Shown here one piece after another: positions 28,179 to 38,555 of a stretch of 64,000 nt of DNA. How positions within the stretch are numbered: the stretch's first letter is position 1; every line of letters starts with the position of its first letter. The notes beneath the pieces were generated by a model that made no database searches, was not told the DNA's origin, and saw only the letters and a list, made by a program, of their open reading frames with translations. The DNA comes from Lachnospiraceae bacterium (lineage in GTDB: Bacteria > Bacillota > Clostridia > Lachnospirales > Lachnospiraceae): NCBI GenBank assembly GCA_014804655.1, contig JAAUZK010000024.1, forward strand, positions 276,357 through 340,356, given 5' to 3'. The translations under genes and the position numbers were made by a program.

Positions 28179-28934
28179 TTATCTGCACTCTTCTGCCACT
28201 TCATATAAATATTCTCTGCTGCGCTTGCCTGTCCGCACAAGAATCTGCATATACATCAGCAGCGGCACCACCGAAGCCGCCAGATCTCTGTGTATTCCCG
28301 CCGCCTGCGCAAATTCTTTGATTGTGAAATCGTGTTCCAGCTCATAGGGTACAAGCTGTATGAAATCCTCTGTCCGTTCAATCAACACCTCATCATAAAG
28401 ATTCTGCGGCATTCTGTCGTAACGGCTGGATCCTCTTTTTTTGTCTTTGCTCCACCCGTTGAGCAACCGATATTCTTCCATATCCAATAAAGGAAACACA
28501 AAGGACAGATTAGGATGTCCCAGATATTGTTTGATCTTGTAAAGTTCCGGAAATGCATGATAAACATTCCCGGTTACCGGAGATTTATGTTTTTTCGATA
28601 ATTCTCCGGACTCTTCATCCATCCAGATCAACCATTTATAATGAGGGATCGGCAATACTACCGTTACCGGATACAGAGGCAGATATGCCGCCAGTTTGGG
28701 GCGCAGTTTATTAAAATTTCCGTTTTGGATCTCTATAATCCGTTCCCCTGTATAGATATCCGCTATATATCCTTCAATCGGCACTTCATGATAATCCTCG
28801 TTGGGTTCGTAGTACAGCTTCATCACCGCATGCACTGTCTTTTCCTTAAGAGTTCCGAATCCGTGAGGATCATTCTGTTTCAACAGTACCTTTAATTTCG
28901 CCTGTTCGAAAGCCTCTCTGTCCAAAATATTCAC
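28179..28934 (-). CDS. Protein of unknown function with a CoiA-like PD-(D/E)XK-type core and C-terminal helix-turn-helix
   Basis: The 251-residue product is not a named protein to me. Residues 31-75 look like a PD-(D/E)XK nuclease core: Glu31 in a helix, then GYIADI with Asp59 and IIEIQNGNF with Glu68-X-Gln70, the E-X-Q variant seen in CoiA-like nucleases. The C-terminal part (HDFTIKEFAQAAGIHRDLAA) resembles a winged helix-turn-helix. The best start is GTG at 28934 with GGAG eight bases upstream; the frame extends to an ATG at 28997. It is divergent from the GGDEF gene, whose promoter is close by. Whether it cuts DNA is an inference from motif spacing only. Confidence 0.65.
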   Translation of the reverse strand: MNILDREAFEQAKLKVLLKQNDPHGFGTLKEKTVHAVMKLYYEPNEDYHEVPIEGYIADIYTGERIIEIQNGNFNKLRPKLAAYLPLYPVTVVLPIPHYKWLIWMDEESGELSKKHKSPVTGNVYHAFPELYKIKQYLGHPNLSFVFPLLDMEEYRLLNGWSKDKKRGSSRYDRMPQNLYDEVLIERTEDFIQLVPYELEHDFTIKEFAQAAGIHRDLAASVVPLLMYMQILVRTGKRSREYLYEVAEECR

Positions 28935-29031
28935 ATTCACTTCTCCGCATATGATCAATTTTCTTAATAGTATATCAGATTTATGTCTATCGAACAAGTG
29001 TTTCTGCTTTTTTCGGAATATCCGAAAAGGA

Positions 29032-29060
29032 TTTACATTTTTGACGATTTACCCTATAAT
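29032..29060 (+). promoter_or_regulatory. Promoter of the GGDEF gene
   Basis: TTTACA (29032-29037) and a perfect TATAAT (29055-29060) are 17 bases apart. Upstream is the palindrome TTTTCGGA-ATA-TCCGAAAA, a possible operator. The transcript would start near 29067, about 50 bases before the start codon. Confidence 0.75.
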
Positions 29061-29117
29061 ATTATAGATTACTTTTTTGCAGGCACCGGATTCCTGCACA
29101 TACGGATGGGAATAAAA

Positions 29118-30206
29118 ATGGTAAAGAAACACCTTACATATATCAAAAAAATACTGACCGGCAATGCCCGTATCTCTGACAAGCAGAAATTCAGCGTCAT
29201 TATTTACTCCGTGGCGATGGTTCATATTTTTCTTGCATGTGTCTTTGGTTATTACAGGGTTCTTCCTCTATTGATCTTTAACATTCTCAGTGTGCTTACC
29301 TATCTGTCCTGCACGCTGCTGGTTCGCCTTGAAAAGCTTCTGCCGGTATACTGGATCACCTACCTTGAAATCATTCTGCACTCCTTTGTTGCAACGATCT
29401 GCATCGGATGGCAGTTTGGATTTGCACAGTACATCATTGCGCTTATTCCCGTAGGTTTCTATATCTGCTATACGATGAATACAAGACGCAGTAAGATGGC
29501 TATCGCAACTGCCTCGGCATTCTGCGCCACAGTGGCTTTCTTAAGCTGTAAGCTTTTATCCTTCTATACCACACCGGTATATGAGCTTCACATGCTTCCG
29601 CTGGAGTTAAGGTTATATATTTTTAACTCAATCTGCACTTTTATATTTCTCATCGTATTTTCTCTGATTTTTATCTCTGAAATGAAGTTGTCCGGCACGC
29701 AGTTGCGCCATCAGAATGCGATCCTCGAAAAACTGGCGAGCACCGATCCGTTGACCGGTCTGTATAACCGCAGGAGCATGGATGTGTTTCTGCATCAGGC
29801 GTTGCAGTCCAATTCAGGTTTCTCGCTCATCATGTGCGATATCGATGATTTTAAGAAAGTTAACGATACCTATGGTCACGATTTTGGCGATGTCGTTCTG
29901 CGGGAGGTTGCCATGATCACGACACAGCATGTAGGTTCAAACGGATATGTATGCCGGTGGGGCGGAGAAGAAATACTGATATTAGTCAGCAGTTCCGCAA
30001 AGGAGAATGTGGGACGCATCGCTGAGAATATTCGCCGTAACGTCGCTAATCATGTCTTTGAGCTTAACAGTAAATGGATTCACTGTACACTCACTCTCGG
30101 TATATCCACTTACAAAGAAGGCGACACAATAGAGGAAACCATAACCAATGCGGACTATAACCTCTATAAAGGTAAGCGGAACGGCAAAAACAAGGTTGTA
30201 GCGTAA
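29118..30206 (+). CDS. Membrane-bound diguanylate cyclase (GGDEF domain)
   Basis: The 362-residue protein has an N-terminal membrane domain of about six helices (about 20-190) and a C-terminal GGDEF domain (about 200-362). It would make cyclic di-GMP from two GTP. The active-site motif reads GGEE followed by Ile (282-285), close to the consensus GG(D/E)EF, and DPLTGLYNRRSMD, CDIDDFKKVNDTYGHDFGD and NADYNLYKGKRNGKN are all present. I see no RXXD inhibitory site in front of the active site. The start at 29118 has GGGA seven bases upstream. No EAL domain is encoded nearby. Confidence 0.92.
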   Translation: MVKKHLTYIKKILTGNARISDKQKFSVIIYSVAMVHIFLACVFGYYRVLPLLIFNILSVLTYLSCTLLVRLEKLLPVYWITYLEIILHSFVATICIGWQFGFAQYIIALIPVGFYICYTMNTRRSKMAIATASAFCATVAFLSCKLLSFYTTPVYELHMLPLELRLYIFNSICTFIFLIVFSLIFISEMKLSGTQLRHQNAILEKLASTDPLTGLYNRRSMDVFLHQALQSNSGFSLIMCDIDDFKKVNDTYGHDFGDVVLREVAMITTQHVGSNGYVCRWGGEEILILVSSSAKENVGRIAENIRRNVANHVFELNSKWIHCTLTLGISTYKEGDTIEETITNADYNLYKGKRNGKNKVVA

Positions 30207-30260
30207 CTGCCTCCCATATATCAGAATCTAAATCTGACTATGAGAGGCAGTTTATTCATC
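30205..30260 (+). terminator. Terminator after the GGDEF gene
   Basis: Arms AACTGCCTC (30205-30213) and GAGGCAGTT (30244-30252) enclose a loop that itself has TCAGA/TCTGA. TTTATTC follows on the plus strand. It overlaps the stop codon region and lies between convergent genes. Confidence 0.7.
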
Positions 30261-30277
30261 TTAGTATGAAATTTCTT

Positions 30278-30304
30278 GATGCATTTTCGAGTTTGCTCGA
30301 TTTG
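30278..30304 (-). repeat. Dispersed repeat, copy C
   Basis: Read on the minus strand it is CAAATCGAGCAAACTCGAAA followed by ATGCATC. The core GAGCAAACTCGAAAA is like the one at 20804 and 33115 and forms TCGAG-CAAA-CTCGA. It lies just after the stop codon of the minus-strand gene at 30305-31045. Confidence 0.5.
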
Positions 30305-31045
30305 TCACAGCTTCTTGACATTTCTATCCCCATGCAGGATACGTTCCTGATCCGAGGCACCAATAGGTGCGATCCTGCCATGCCGGTCGTAATAAGTCAG
30401 CAGGGAAGAATTCTTGGCCATTGTTTTGCGTCCGTTATCCGTCACCAGATTGATCACTTGCTCCAAATTGCCGGAACGCAGATATTTCTGAATCTCTTTA
30501 TCCCGATTCTCTCCCCGCCGCAGCAAAGAACTCTCACTCTCCTGCGCATTGCGCAAATGTTCCGGATGCAGTGTCAGATATTCCTCAGTCAGTCTTTCCG
30601 GCGCTTGTGTCCCCGGCTCTGTCTGATCTTCCGCCTCAATCTGCTCCACCGACATCTCATCCTGTGGTATCGGATCATTCCAGATCTTACTTGCAATATC
30701 CTTGACCGCCTGTACCAGTGCATGCAGCCATGACTGAACCATGCCGATCAGATTCTGTCCGGTATCCTGCGCTCTCTCTGTCTTCTCGCGCGTCCGGTCA
30801 GAAACAGTCTGGGCGCTATTACGGGATAATTCCAGCCGAACGCCGCCCTGCAGGATAGTGCGGGATCCGTTATTAAGCTTTTCGGCTTCTCCGGCCTTCT
30901 CTTTCCTATCCTTCTCAGCTGTCTCGTCCTGCGTATGCTGGTAATTCAGGCTGAACTTCTCACCATTATCTGTCTTATCAGCCGCATCCGGCATTTTCAG
31001 TTGTGAATAATCATAATAATCATTTCCGTTTACTCTGTTAACCAT
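30305..31045 (-). CDS. Protein of unknown function
   Basis: The 246-residue protein is not recognised. It is hydrophilic, starts MVNRVNGNDYYDYSQLKMPD, has a disordered charged stretch (about 20-95, rich in Glu, Lys and Arg) and a helical middle (about 100-120: MVQSWLHALVQAVKDIASKI). The C-terminal third (SESSLLRRGENRDKEIQKYL, then NLVTDNGRKTMAKNSSLLTY) looks like a conserved folded part. There is no signal peptide or transmembrane helix. The start ATG sits only six bases after a TATAAT, so its transcript may be leaderless; no Shine-Dalgarno precedes it. It lies downstream of leuD. Confidence 0.7.
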   Translation of the reverse strand: MVNRVNGNDYYDYSQLKMPDAADKTDNGEKFSLNYQHTQDETAEKDRKEKAGEAEKLNNGSRTILQGGVRLELSRNSAQTVSDRTREKTERAQDTGQNLIGMVQSWLHALVQAVKDIASKIWNDPIPQDEMSVEQIEAEDQTEPGTQAPERLTEEYLTLHPEHLRNAQESESSLLRRGENRDKEIQKYLRSGNLEQVINLVTDNGRKTMAKNSSLLTYYDRHGRIAPIGASDQERILHGDRNVKKL

Positions 31046-31051
31046 GATGCC

Positions 31052-31081
31052 ATTATAGCAGGTTTCGTGCTAAAAAGCTAA
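31052..31081 (-). promoter_or_regulatory. Extended -10 promoter of the unknown-function gene
   Basis: Minus-strand TGCTATAAT is an extended -10 box (TATAAT at 31052-31057); a weak -35 (TTAGCT, 31076-31081) lies 18 bases upstream. Transcription would begin at about the A of the start codon at 31045. Confidence 0.6.
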
Positions 31082-31082
31082 C

Positions 31083-31571
31083 CTATTTCTGATTGATATA
31101 ATTCACAAGCCCTTCCGCCGCAATGATCTTCTGCATGAATTCAGGGAATGCCTGCCCCTTATAAGTAGTATTCTTTGTCACATCCGTGATGACACCGGTA
31201 TCAAAGTTTACTTCCACAACATCTCCGGCCTCGATCTCTCCTGCCGCCTCCGGACATTCGATGATGGGCAACCCGATATTGATAGCATTCCGATAGAAAA
31301 TTCTGGCAAACGTCTCCGCAATTACACAGCTCACTCCCGCAGCCTTAATAGCAATAGGCGCATGTTCTCTGGATGAACCGCAGCCGAAATTCTTAGTTGC
31401 CACAATAATATCCCCTTTATTCACCTTGTTCACAAATTCTTTGTCAATATCCTCCATGCAGTGTGTTGCCAACTCCGCCGGATCAGATGAATTCAGGTAG
31501 CGCGCAGGGATGATCACATCCGTATCCACATTATCTCCGTATTTAAAAACAGTTCCTTTTGCTGATTGCAT
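31083..31571 (-). CDS. leuD: 3-isopropylmalate dehydratase small subunit LeuD
   Basis: LeuD and LeuC isomerise 2-isopropylmalate to 3-isopropylmalate in leucine synthesis. The 162-residue length is that of the archaeal/clostridial class of small subunit. Motifs: [20 protein letters not shown], the swivelling-domain signature [19 protein letters not shown], and [15 protein letters not shown]. The ATG at 31571 follows GGAGGAG closely. It lies 50 bases after leuC in the same transcript. Confidence 0.96.
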   Translation of the reverse strand: MQSAKGTVFKYGDNVDTDVIIPARYLNSSDPAELATHCMEDIDKEFVNKVNKGDIIVATKNFGCGSSREHAPIAIKAAGVSCVIAETFARIFYRNAINIGLPIIECPEAAGEIEAGDVVEVNFDTGVITDVTKNTTYKGQAFPEFMQKIIAAEGLVNYINQK

Positions 31572-31622
31572 GTCTCCTCCGATCTGAAGCATCTGCTTCC
31601 ATTGTTATGATGAAATATCGTT

Positions 31623-32888
31623 TTACACTAACTGACACGGGCAGGATATTTTGCCTGTCACCGCGCTTGCCGCCGCTACTGCAGGACTTGCCAGATAAAT
31701 CTCCGAGTTGACATGACCCATGCGTCCTACAAAGTTACGGTTCGTGGTTGATACACAACGCTCTCCCTCAGCCAGAATGCCCATATAGCCGCCCAGACAG
31801 GGACCACAGGTGGGTGTGCTGACAATCGCCCCCGCCTCAATAAAAGTCTTCAAAAGTCCCTCTTCCATTGCCTGCAGATAAATCTTCTGGGTGGCAGGAA
31901 TCACGATACAGCGCATGCCTTCTGCCACATGTCTGCCCTGTAATACCTTTGCAGCGGTCCTCAGATCATCCAATCTGCCGTTGGTACAGGACCCGATTAC
32001 CACCTGATCGATCTTAATCTCTTCTTTAATCTCATCAATTGTTTTCGTATTCTCCGGCAGATGCGGGAAAGCAACCGTGGGTCTTAAAGTACTCAGGTCG
32101 ATCGTATACTCCTCATCATATACCGCATCCTCATCCGCTTCATAGATTTTGTATTCTCTCGCGGAATGCTCTTTCATATAAGCGACAGCGAGGTCATCAA
32201 TAGGGAATATCCCGTTCTTGCCGCCGGCCTCAATCGCCATATTGGCAATGGTAAACCGGTCATCCATAGAAAGATTCTGTATACCGTCGCCCACGAATTC
32301 CATGGACTTATATAACGCGCCGTCTACACCGATCATACCGATGATATGCAGGATTACATCTTTACCACTGACCCATTCAGACGGTTTACCTGTCAGATTA
32401 AATTTGATTGCGGACGGAACTTTGAACCAGGCCTTACCCGTTGCCATTCCTGCCGCCATATCCGTGCTTCCCACGCCCGTGGAAAAAGCGCCCAGTGCGC
32501 CGTAGGTACATGTATGGGAATCCGCACCTATGATCACGTCGCCGGCTACCGTAAGTCCTTTCTCCGGAAGCAGCGCATGTTCGATGCCCATCTCTCCCAC
32601 TTCAAAATAATTGGTGATCTCATTGCGGCGGGCAAACTCACGCACGCATTTACAATGCTCCGCCGACTTGATATCCTTGTTCGGCACGAAATGATCCGGA
32701 ACCAGCGCGATCTTATCCTTATGGAACACACCGTCCACATTCATTTTTTCCATCTCCTTGATGGCCACGGGACTGGTAATATCATTTCCCAGCACCAGAT
32801 CCAGATCCGCTTCGATCAACTGTCCGGCTTCCACACGGTCAAGTCCTGCATGCGCCGCCAGAATTTTCTGCGTCATTGTCATTCCCAT
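31623..32888 (-). CDS. leuC: 3-isopropylmalate dehydratase large subunit LeuC
   Basis: The 421-residue protein binds the [4Fe-4S] cluster of isopropylmalate isomerase. The cluster cysteines are in [14 protein letters not shown] and [13 protein letters not shown], and [20 protein letters not shown] is the aconitase signature. Length and sequence fit the shorter LeuC2/HacA-like class that pairs with short LeuD. AGGAGG lies about eight bases before the ATG. A LysR regulator gene is divergent upstream. leuA and leuB are not in the window. Confidence 0.97.
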   Translation of the reverse strand: MGMTMTQKILAAHAGLDRVEAGQLIEADLDLVLGNDITSPVAIKEMEKMNVDGVFHKDKIALVPDHFVPNKDIKSAEHCKCVREFARRNEITNYFEVGEMGIEHALLPEKGLTVAGDVIIGADSHTCTYGALGAFSTGVGSTDMAAGMATGKAWFKVPSAIKFNLTGKPSEWVSGKDVILHIIGMIGVDGALYKSMEFVGDGIQNLSMDDRFTIANMAIEAGGKNGIFPIDDLAVAYMKEHSAREYKIYEADEDAVYDEEYTIDLSTLRPTVAFPHLPENTKTIDEIKEEIKIDQVVIGSCTNGRLDDLRTAAKVLQGRHVAEGMRCIVIPATQKIYLQAMEEGLLKTFIEAGAIVSTPTCGPCLGGYMGILAEGERCVSTTNRNFVGRMGHVNSEIYLASPAVAAASAVTGKISCPCQLV

Positions 32889-33110
32889 AGTCTTCTCCTC
32901 CTTTAATATACCTTCCTATGTCTTCATATGGTTATCCCGCTTCATCACAATGCCTTTTTCGGCATAGAATCTGACTGACGGATATGAATACCCTTTTTGA
33001 CATCCGAATCCATATGTTCAGTATATAACATCCTTTAATATTCTTCTAATACATATTATTCATATTTACTATTCTTATAAGTTATAATATAATATATAAC
33101 AATAAAAAAG
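32889..33110. promoter_or_regulatory. Intergenic control region between leuC and the LysR gene
   Basis: The region is AT-rich. GTTATA-N8-TATAAC (near 33081-33100) and CTTATAAG-like repeats are the kind of inverted repeats to which LysR proteins bind. Candidate -10 boxes are TATAAT at about 33084-33089 on the plus strand and TATACT on the minus strand near 33017-33022. The leader of leuC has a small hairpin (ATGCC-GAAAAA-GGCAT). I see no T-box motif. Confidence 0.45.
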
Positions 33111-33114
33111 AGCA

Positions 33115-33168
33115 GAGCTCGTTCGCGAGATTTGCTCGCTTGCGCTTCACAAACTCGAAAAAACGATG
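33115..33168 (+). repeat. Dispersed repeat, copy B
   Basis: It reads GAGCTCGTTCGCGAGATTTG, then CTCGCTTGCGCTTCACAAAC and TCGAAAAAACGATG. It shares CGAGATTT and CAAACTCGAAAAA with copy A and the GCTTGCGC part with the copy at 54817. It lies in the 5' region of the LysR gene, so it is part of its untranslated leader. Confidence 0.55.
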
Positions 33169-33198
33169 CAAAAATTGGTTTTAGAAAGGGTCATCCGC

Positions 33199-34137
33199 AT
33201 GAACAACAATTTCACAACTAACCTGAATTTATACCATATCTTCTATCAGACTGCCTTGGCCGGAAATATCTCCCTCGCCGCCAAACAACTGTATATCAGC
33301 CAGCCGGCCGTCAGCAAAGCCATTGCCAAACTGGAAGACAACTTAAATACCACCCTGTTCTACCGCAATTCCAGAGGCGTAAAGCTGACATCCGAGGGAA
33401 CTGTCCTGTTGGAACAGCTGCACCATGCCTTTTCGGCAATTTCCCATGCCGAGGAAGAATTACACAAAATCCATGAACTGGGAATCGGGCAGATTACCAT
33501 CGGCGTCAGCGCCACACTCTGTAAGTATGTACTTCTGCCGCATTTGCAGCAGTATATTCTGGACAATCCCCATGTTAAAGTATCAATTGCCTGTCAATCT
33601 ACCACGGAGACGATCCGGGGTCTATCAGACGGCACTCTGGATATCGGTCTGATCGGTGAATCCGCCTGGCTGCATGATCTGTCATTTCTTCCCATCATGG
33701 AAATACAGGATAGCTTTGTGACCACCAGCCGTTATCTGGATAATCTGTGCGTACGGCTGGGCATATCCGATGCGGCTCTGTACACCTTTACCGATATTCC
33801 TGCCCGCTCACGTATATGGCAGGATGCAACATTTCTGATGCTGAACCGTGAAAATATCTCAAGAAGTTATATTGATTCCTGCCTCCAACAATCACAAATA
33901 CAACTATCGCAGATCCTTGAGACCTCCACCATGGATCTCCTGATCGAATTTGCGAAGATCGATATGGGTATTGCATGTGTCATAGAAAACTTTGTTGTGA
34001 AAGAATTGACAGAGCACAGCCTGATCCGTCTGCCTCTGCCGATAGATATTCCGTCCAGAAAAATAGGGCTTGCCTGGAAAAACCGGACAAGCCCTGTAGA
34101 TCAATTCATTTCTGCTATTACATCGTCCATGGAATGA
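33199..34137 (+). CDS. LysR-family transcriptional regulator, probably of leuCD
   Basis: The 312-residue protein has an N-terminal winged helix-turn-helix (about 8-65: NISLAAKQLYISQPAVSKAI) and a LysR substrate-binding domain. The ATG at 33199 has AAAGGG eight bases upstream; the frame begins at 33166. Divergent orientation to leuC points to control of leucine synthesis, perhaps with a pathway intermediate as co-inducer; this is by analogy with LeuO/IlvY-type regulators. Its end overlaps the end of the convergent TetR gene by 37 bases. Confidence 0.9.
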   Translation: MNNNFTTNLNLYHIFYQTALAGNISLAAKQLYISQPAVSKAIAKLEDNLNTTLFYRNSRGVKLTSEGTVLLEQLHHAFSAISHAEEELHKIHELGIGQITIGVSATLCKYVLLPHLQQYILDNPHVKVSIACQSTTETIRGLSDGTLDIGLIGESAWLHDLSFLPIMEIQDSFVTTSRYLDNLCVRLGISDAALYTFTDIPARSRIWQDATFLMLNRENISRSYIDSCLQQSQIQLSQILETSTMDLLIEFAKIDMGIACVIENFVVKELTEHSLIRLPLPIDIPSRKIGLAWKNRTSPVDQFISAITSSME

Positions 34138-34664
34138 GTCGTAATATACTCAAACAGATCCGCCATCTGCTCAGGCTCCAGACTCATGTCCATTTTTATC
34201 CACTGAATCACCACAAACGCCATACATTGCGCATAATATTCCGCAACCCAATCTGTTGTCAGCCCTCTTGCGGATGCTTTCCGCTCGCCGACCTGTTCAT
34301 CAATAAAAATGTACAGAATTTCTTTAATGAACTTTTTGACAATACCCTCGCAGGAATCCTGTCCTTCCAGTCTGACAACCTTCTTATAGAACCTTTTGTC
34401 CTTCTTAAGATTCTCGAAGATCATAATCAGGCTCTCACTAATGCAGCCTGTCTGCATCAGCGGGATGACCGGATCAAGGATCTCCGTATGGATCATCCAT
34501 TCCAGAAGCTCATACTTATCCCTGAAATGATTATAGAACGTCGGTCGGATAACACCCGCACCTTCCGTAATTTCACGAATCGTAATTTTCTCGATCGGCA
34601 TCTTGAGCGCTAAGTTTTTAAAACTCTCAGCCAGCATCTGATCCACATTGGTTTTGGATTGCAT
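34101..34664 (-). CDS. TetR-family transcriptional regulator
   Basis: The 187-residue protein has a TetR N-terminal domain (about 8-55: MPIEKITIREITEGAGVIRP followed by TFYNHFRDKYELLEWM) and a helical ligand-binding domain similar to the DhaS-like C-terminal domain. It follows ilvC by 13 bases, so it probably belongs to the ilvN-ilvC transcript, which is unusual for a TetR regulator. The start at 34664 has GGGG six bases upstream; a GTG four codons earlier is also possible. The ligand is unknown. Confidence 0.88.
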   Translation of the reverse strand: MQSKTNVDQMLAESFKNLALKMPIEKITIREITEGAGVIRPTFYNHFRDKYELLEWMIHTEILDPVIPLMQTGCISESLIMIFENLKKDKRFYKKVVRLEGQDSCEGIVKKFIKEILYIFIDEQVGERKASARGLTTDWVAEYYAQCMAFVVIQWIKMDMSLEPEQMADLFEYITTHSMDDVIAEMN

Positions 34665-34677
34665 GGTTAACCCCACA

Positions 34678-36287
<1,610 letters not shown>

Positions 36288-36336
36288 AATATAAACCTTT
36301 CCGTGCATGTCCATCGTCTGTCATACACCGTCAATC

Positions 36337-36365
36337 ATTGTATCAATTTAGGGGTCAAAAGTCAA
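36337..36365 (-). promoter_or_regulatory. Promoter in front of ilvN-ilvC
   Basis: Minus-strand TTGACT (36360-36365), 17 bases, TACAAT (36337-36342). It lies in the 125-base gap between the two small-subunit genes and would start a transcript of ilvN, ilvC and the TetR gene separate from ilvB. Confidence 0.75.
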
Positions 36366-36412
36366 CATGCTGTCTGCCTAAGTTCGCATTTATAAGTCAT
36401 ATCGCGCCCCTG

Positions 36413-36904
36413 TTACGGCACATCCGTCTCGAGACACTTCTGAAGCGCTAAAGTCCCTGTTCTTGCGACTTCTACAATACTGATGGACTGCATCATGCCG
36501 ATAAAAAGCTGAATTCTCTCCGGCACATCGCATATCTGTATGATCATTGTCTTCTTGGACATATCCACGATCTGTGCCTTCATGATCTCGCAGGTCTCCA
36601 TGATATCACGCCTGTTTCCCTTGTTATACTTAACTTTCATCAACATAAGTTCCCTGCTGACACTGGCCGTTTCATCAAAGGTTTTAACCTTAATGACATC
36701 CAGCTTCTTATTAAGCTGCTTTTCGATCTGCTCTATAGTACGCTGGTCTCCGCTGCTGACAATCGTCATGCATGATGTCGTCGGATCATCTGTCTCTCCA
36801 ACCGCAAGACTGTCAATATTGAAACATCTTCGGGAAAAAAGTCCCGCCACCTTACACAGTACACCGGATCTGTTTTCCACTAAAACCGAATATATTTTCT
36901 TCAT
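36413..36904 (-). CDS. Second acetolactate synthase small-subunit-like ACT protein
   Basis: The 163-residue protein has the same two-domain layout as IlvN: MKKIYSVLVENRSGVLCKVA and SRRCFNIDSLAVGETDD at the ACT end, and SKKTMIIQICDVPERIQLFI in the C-terminal part. It differs much from the neighbouring IlvN (for example RRCFN for RRGYN, and QICD for ELTGD). It starts about 20 bases after the ilvB stop, with AAAGGA nine bases before its ATG, so it is the direct operon partner of the catalytic subunit. Which of the two binds valine in the cell cannot be seen. Confidence 0.9.
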   Translation of the reverse strand: MKKIYSVLVENRSGVLCKVAGLFSRRCFNIDSLAVGETDDPTTSCMTIVSSGDQRTIEQIEKQLNKKLDVIKVKTFDETASVSRELMLMKVKYNKGNRRDIMETCEIMKAQIVDMSKKTMIIQICDVPERIQLFIGMMQSISIVEVARTGTLALQKCLETDVP

Positions 36905-36925
36905 TCCGTTTATCCTTTCATCCAT

Positions 36926-38542
36926 CTATTTCACAAGATCCATGGGATCTATCAGACACTCAAGCAGCACGGATTCATCCTTTGCCAGAAATTCCCCGAT
37001 CGTCTCCTGCGCCCGTTCCATAGTATGAAGGCGCATAAATTTCATGTCATATGCCGATGACAGCTTCTCCAAATCCGGACTGCCGGAAAGATCCACCACA
37101 GAATAATTATCTTTGTATGTATAATGCTGATATTCACGTACCATACCCAGATAGTTATTCTTCAGCACGATGATCTTCACAGGCACATCAAACTGGCGCA
37201 TCGTGGCAAGCTCCATCATAGACATCTGGAAAGAACCGTCGCCGCACACGGCTACCACCTGTTTTTCCCTGTCGGCCAGCTTCGCTCCCATCGCCGCAGG
37301 AATGGAATATCCCATGGTTCCCATACCGCCTGTGGTCAGGAATCTTCCGTCCTTGACAATATGATTATTGCAGGACCATATCTGATTCTGCCCCACATCC
37401 GCCACATAGACCGCATCATCTTCCATTGCCTCTGATAACATACGGATAAATTCTGCCGGGTCCACATACTCCGGATTTGGTTTCCTGACACGTCCCATGG
37501 TATCCCGATACCCGCTTAGCACACGAATCCATTCCTCATGTTCACAAGTAAAATCTTCCTCCAGGAAATCCGCGATAATATGTTTCGCATCTCCTACCAA
37601 CGGAATCGTCGGCCCCACATTCTTACCGATCTCCGCCGGATCTACATCAATGTGCACCAGAATCTTATTCTCCGTAATCAGATCGGGCTGACTCACTGCA
37701 CGATCCGCCACTCTCGCACCCACCATAATAAGCAGATCCGATTCATTCATGGCACGGTTTGCGTAAGGGTGACCGTTGTTGCCCACCATACCGTAATACA
37801 TCGGGTGTTTTGTAGGCATGACGCCGATTCCCATCATGGTGGAAACCACCGGCACTCTGTGTTTTTGTGCAAATTCGCGAAGCTCCTTCTCCGCATCGCT
37901 TAAGAGCACGCCGCCGCCGGCACAGATGATGGGACGCTTCGCTCTGGAAAGTTCCTTCACCACCTTCTTAATCTGCACCGCATGGCCTTTGACCGTAGGC
38001 TTATAGGTACGCATATTGACTTCTTCCGGATATTTGAATTTGTTTACTACCTCATTCTGGACATCAATAGGCACATCAATCAAAACGGGACCTTTTCTCC
38101 CCGAATTTGCAATATAGAAAGCTTCCTTAAAAATTCTCGGAATCTCATCGGCATCCCGCACCAAATAACTGTATTTCACAAAGGATTCCACCGCACCGGT
38201 GATATCCGCTTCCTGAAACACATCAGAACCCAGTAGTTCACTGTTAACCTGTCCCGTAATGCACACAAGCGGTATGCTGTCCGCAAAAGCCGTCGCGATA
38301 CCGGTGATCACATTAGTTGCTCCGGGGCCCGAAGTTACGGCACAGACACCCACCTGTCCTGTTACCCGGGCCAGACCGCTTGCCGCATGCGCCGCATTCT
38401 GCTCTGTACGGATCAGGATCGTATCAATCTTGGAATCCAGTATACTGTTATAGAAAGGGCATATTGCCACCCCCGGATAACCGAATACATACTTTACGCC
38501 CTCTTCTTCCAGGCATTTTACCATTGCATCTGCACCTAACAT
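36926..38542 (-). CDS. ilvB: Acetolactate synthase catalytic subunit IlvB
   Basis: The 538-residue thiamine-diphosphate enzyme joins two pyruvates, or pyruvate and 2-oxobutyrate. The activating Glu47 is in LIRTEQNAAHAASG; the ThDP motif is GDGSFQMSMMELATMRQFDV with the closing asparagine in NNYLG. It is somewhat shorter than E. coli IlvB. GGGAG about eight bases before the ATG overlaps the end of metH, so the genes are co-transcribed. The small-subunit-like protein follows with its longest frame beginning right after the ilvB stop. Confidence 0.95.
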   Translation of the reverse strand: MLGADAMVKCLEEEGVKYVFGYPGVAICPFYNSILDSKIDTILIRTEQNAAHAASGLARVTGQVGVCAVTSGPGATNVITGIATAFADSIPLVCITGQVNSELLGSDVFQEADITGAVESFVKYSYLVRDADEIPRIFKEAFYIANSGRKGPVLIDVPIDVQNEVVNKFKYPEEVNMRTYKPTVKGHAVQIKKVVKELSRAKRPIICAGGGVLLSDAEKELREFAQKHRVPVVSTMMGIGVMPTKHPMYYGMVGNNGHPYANRAMNESDLLIMVGARVADRAVSQPDLITENKILVHIDVDPAEIGKNVGPTIPLVGDAKHIIADFLEEDFTCEHEEWIRVLSGYRDTMGRVRKPNPEYVDPAEFIRMLSEAMEDDAVYVADVGQNQIWSCNNHIVKDGRFLTTGGMGTMGYSIPAAMGAKLADREKQVVAVCGDGSFQMSMMELATMRQFDVPVKIIVLKNNYLGMVREYQHYTYKDNYSVVDLSGSPDLEKLSSAYDMKFMRLHTMERAQETIGEFLAKDESVLLECLIDPMDLVK

Positions 38543-38555
38543 ACTCTAATCTCCC

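Noticed and set aside
32889-33110. Leucine T-box in front of leuC
   Set aside because: No TGGNACC-type motif and no large stem followed by a terminator could be found.
33975-34613. Open frame of 212 codons on the plus strand
   Set aside because: Mostly antisense to the TetR gene and in another frame of the LysR gene end; no family features.
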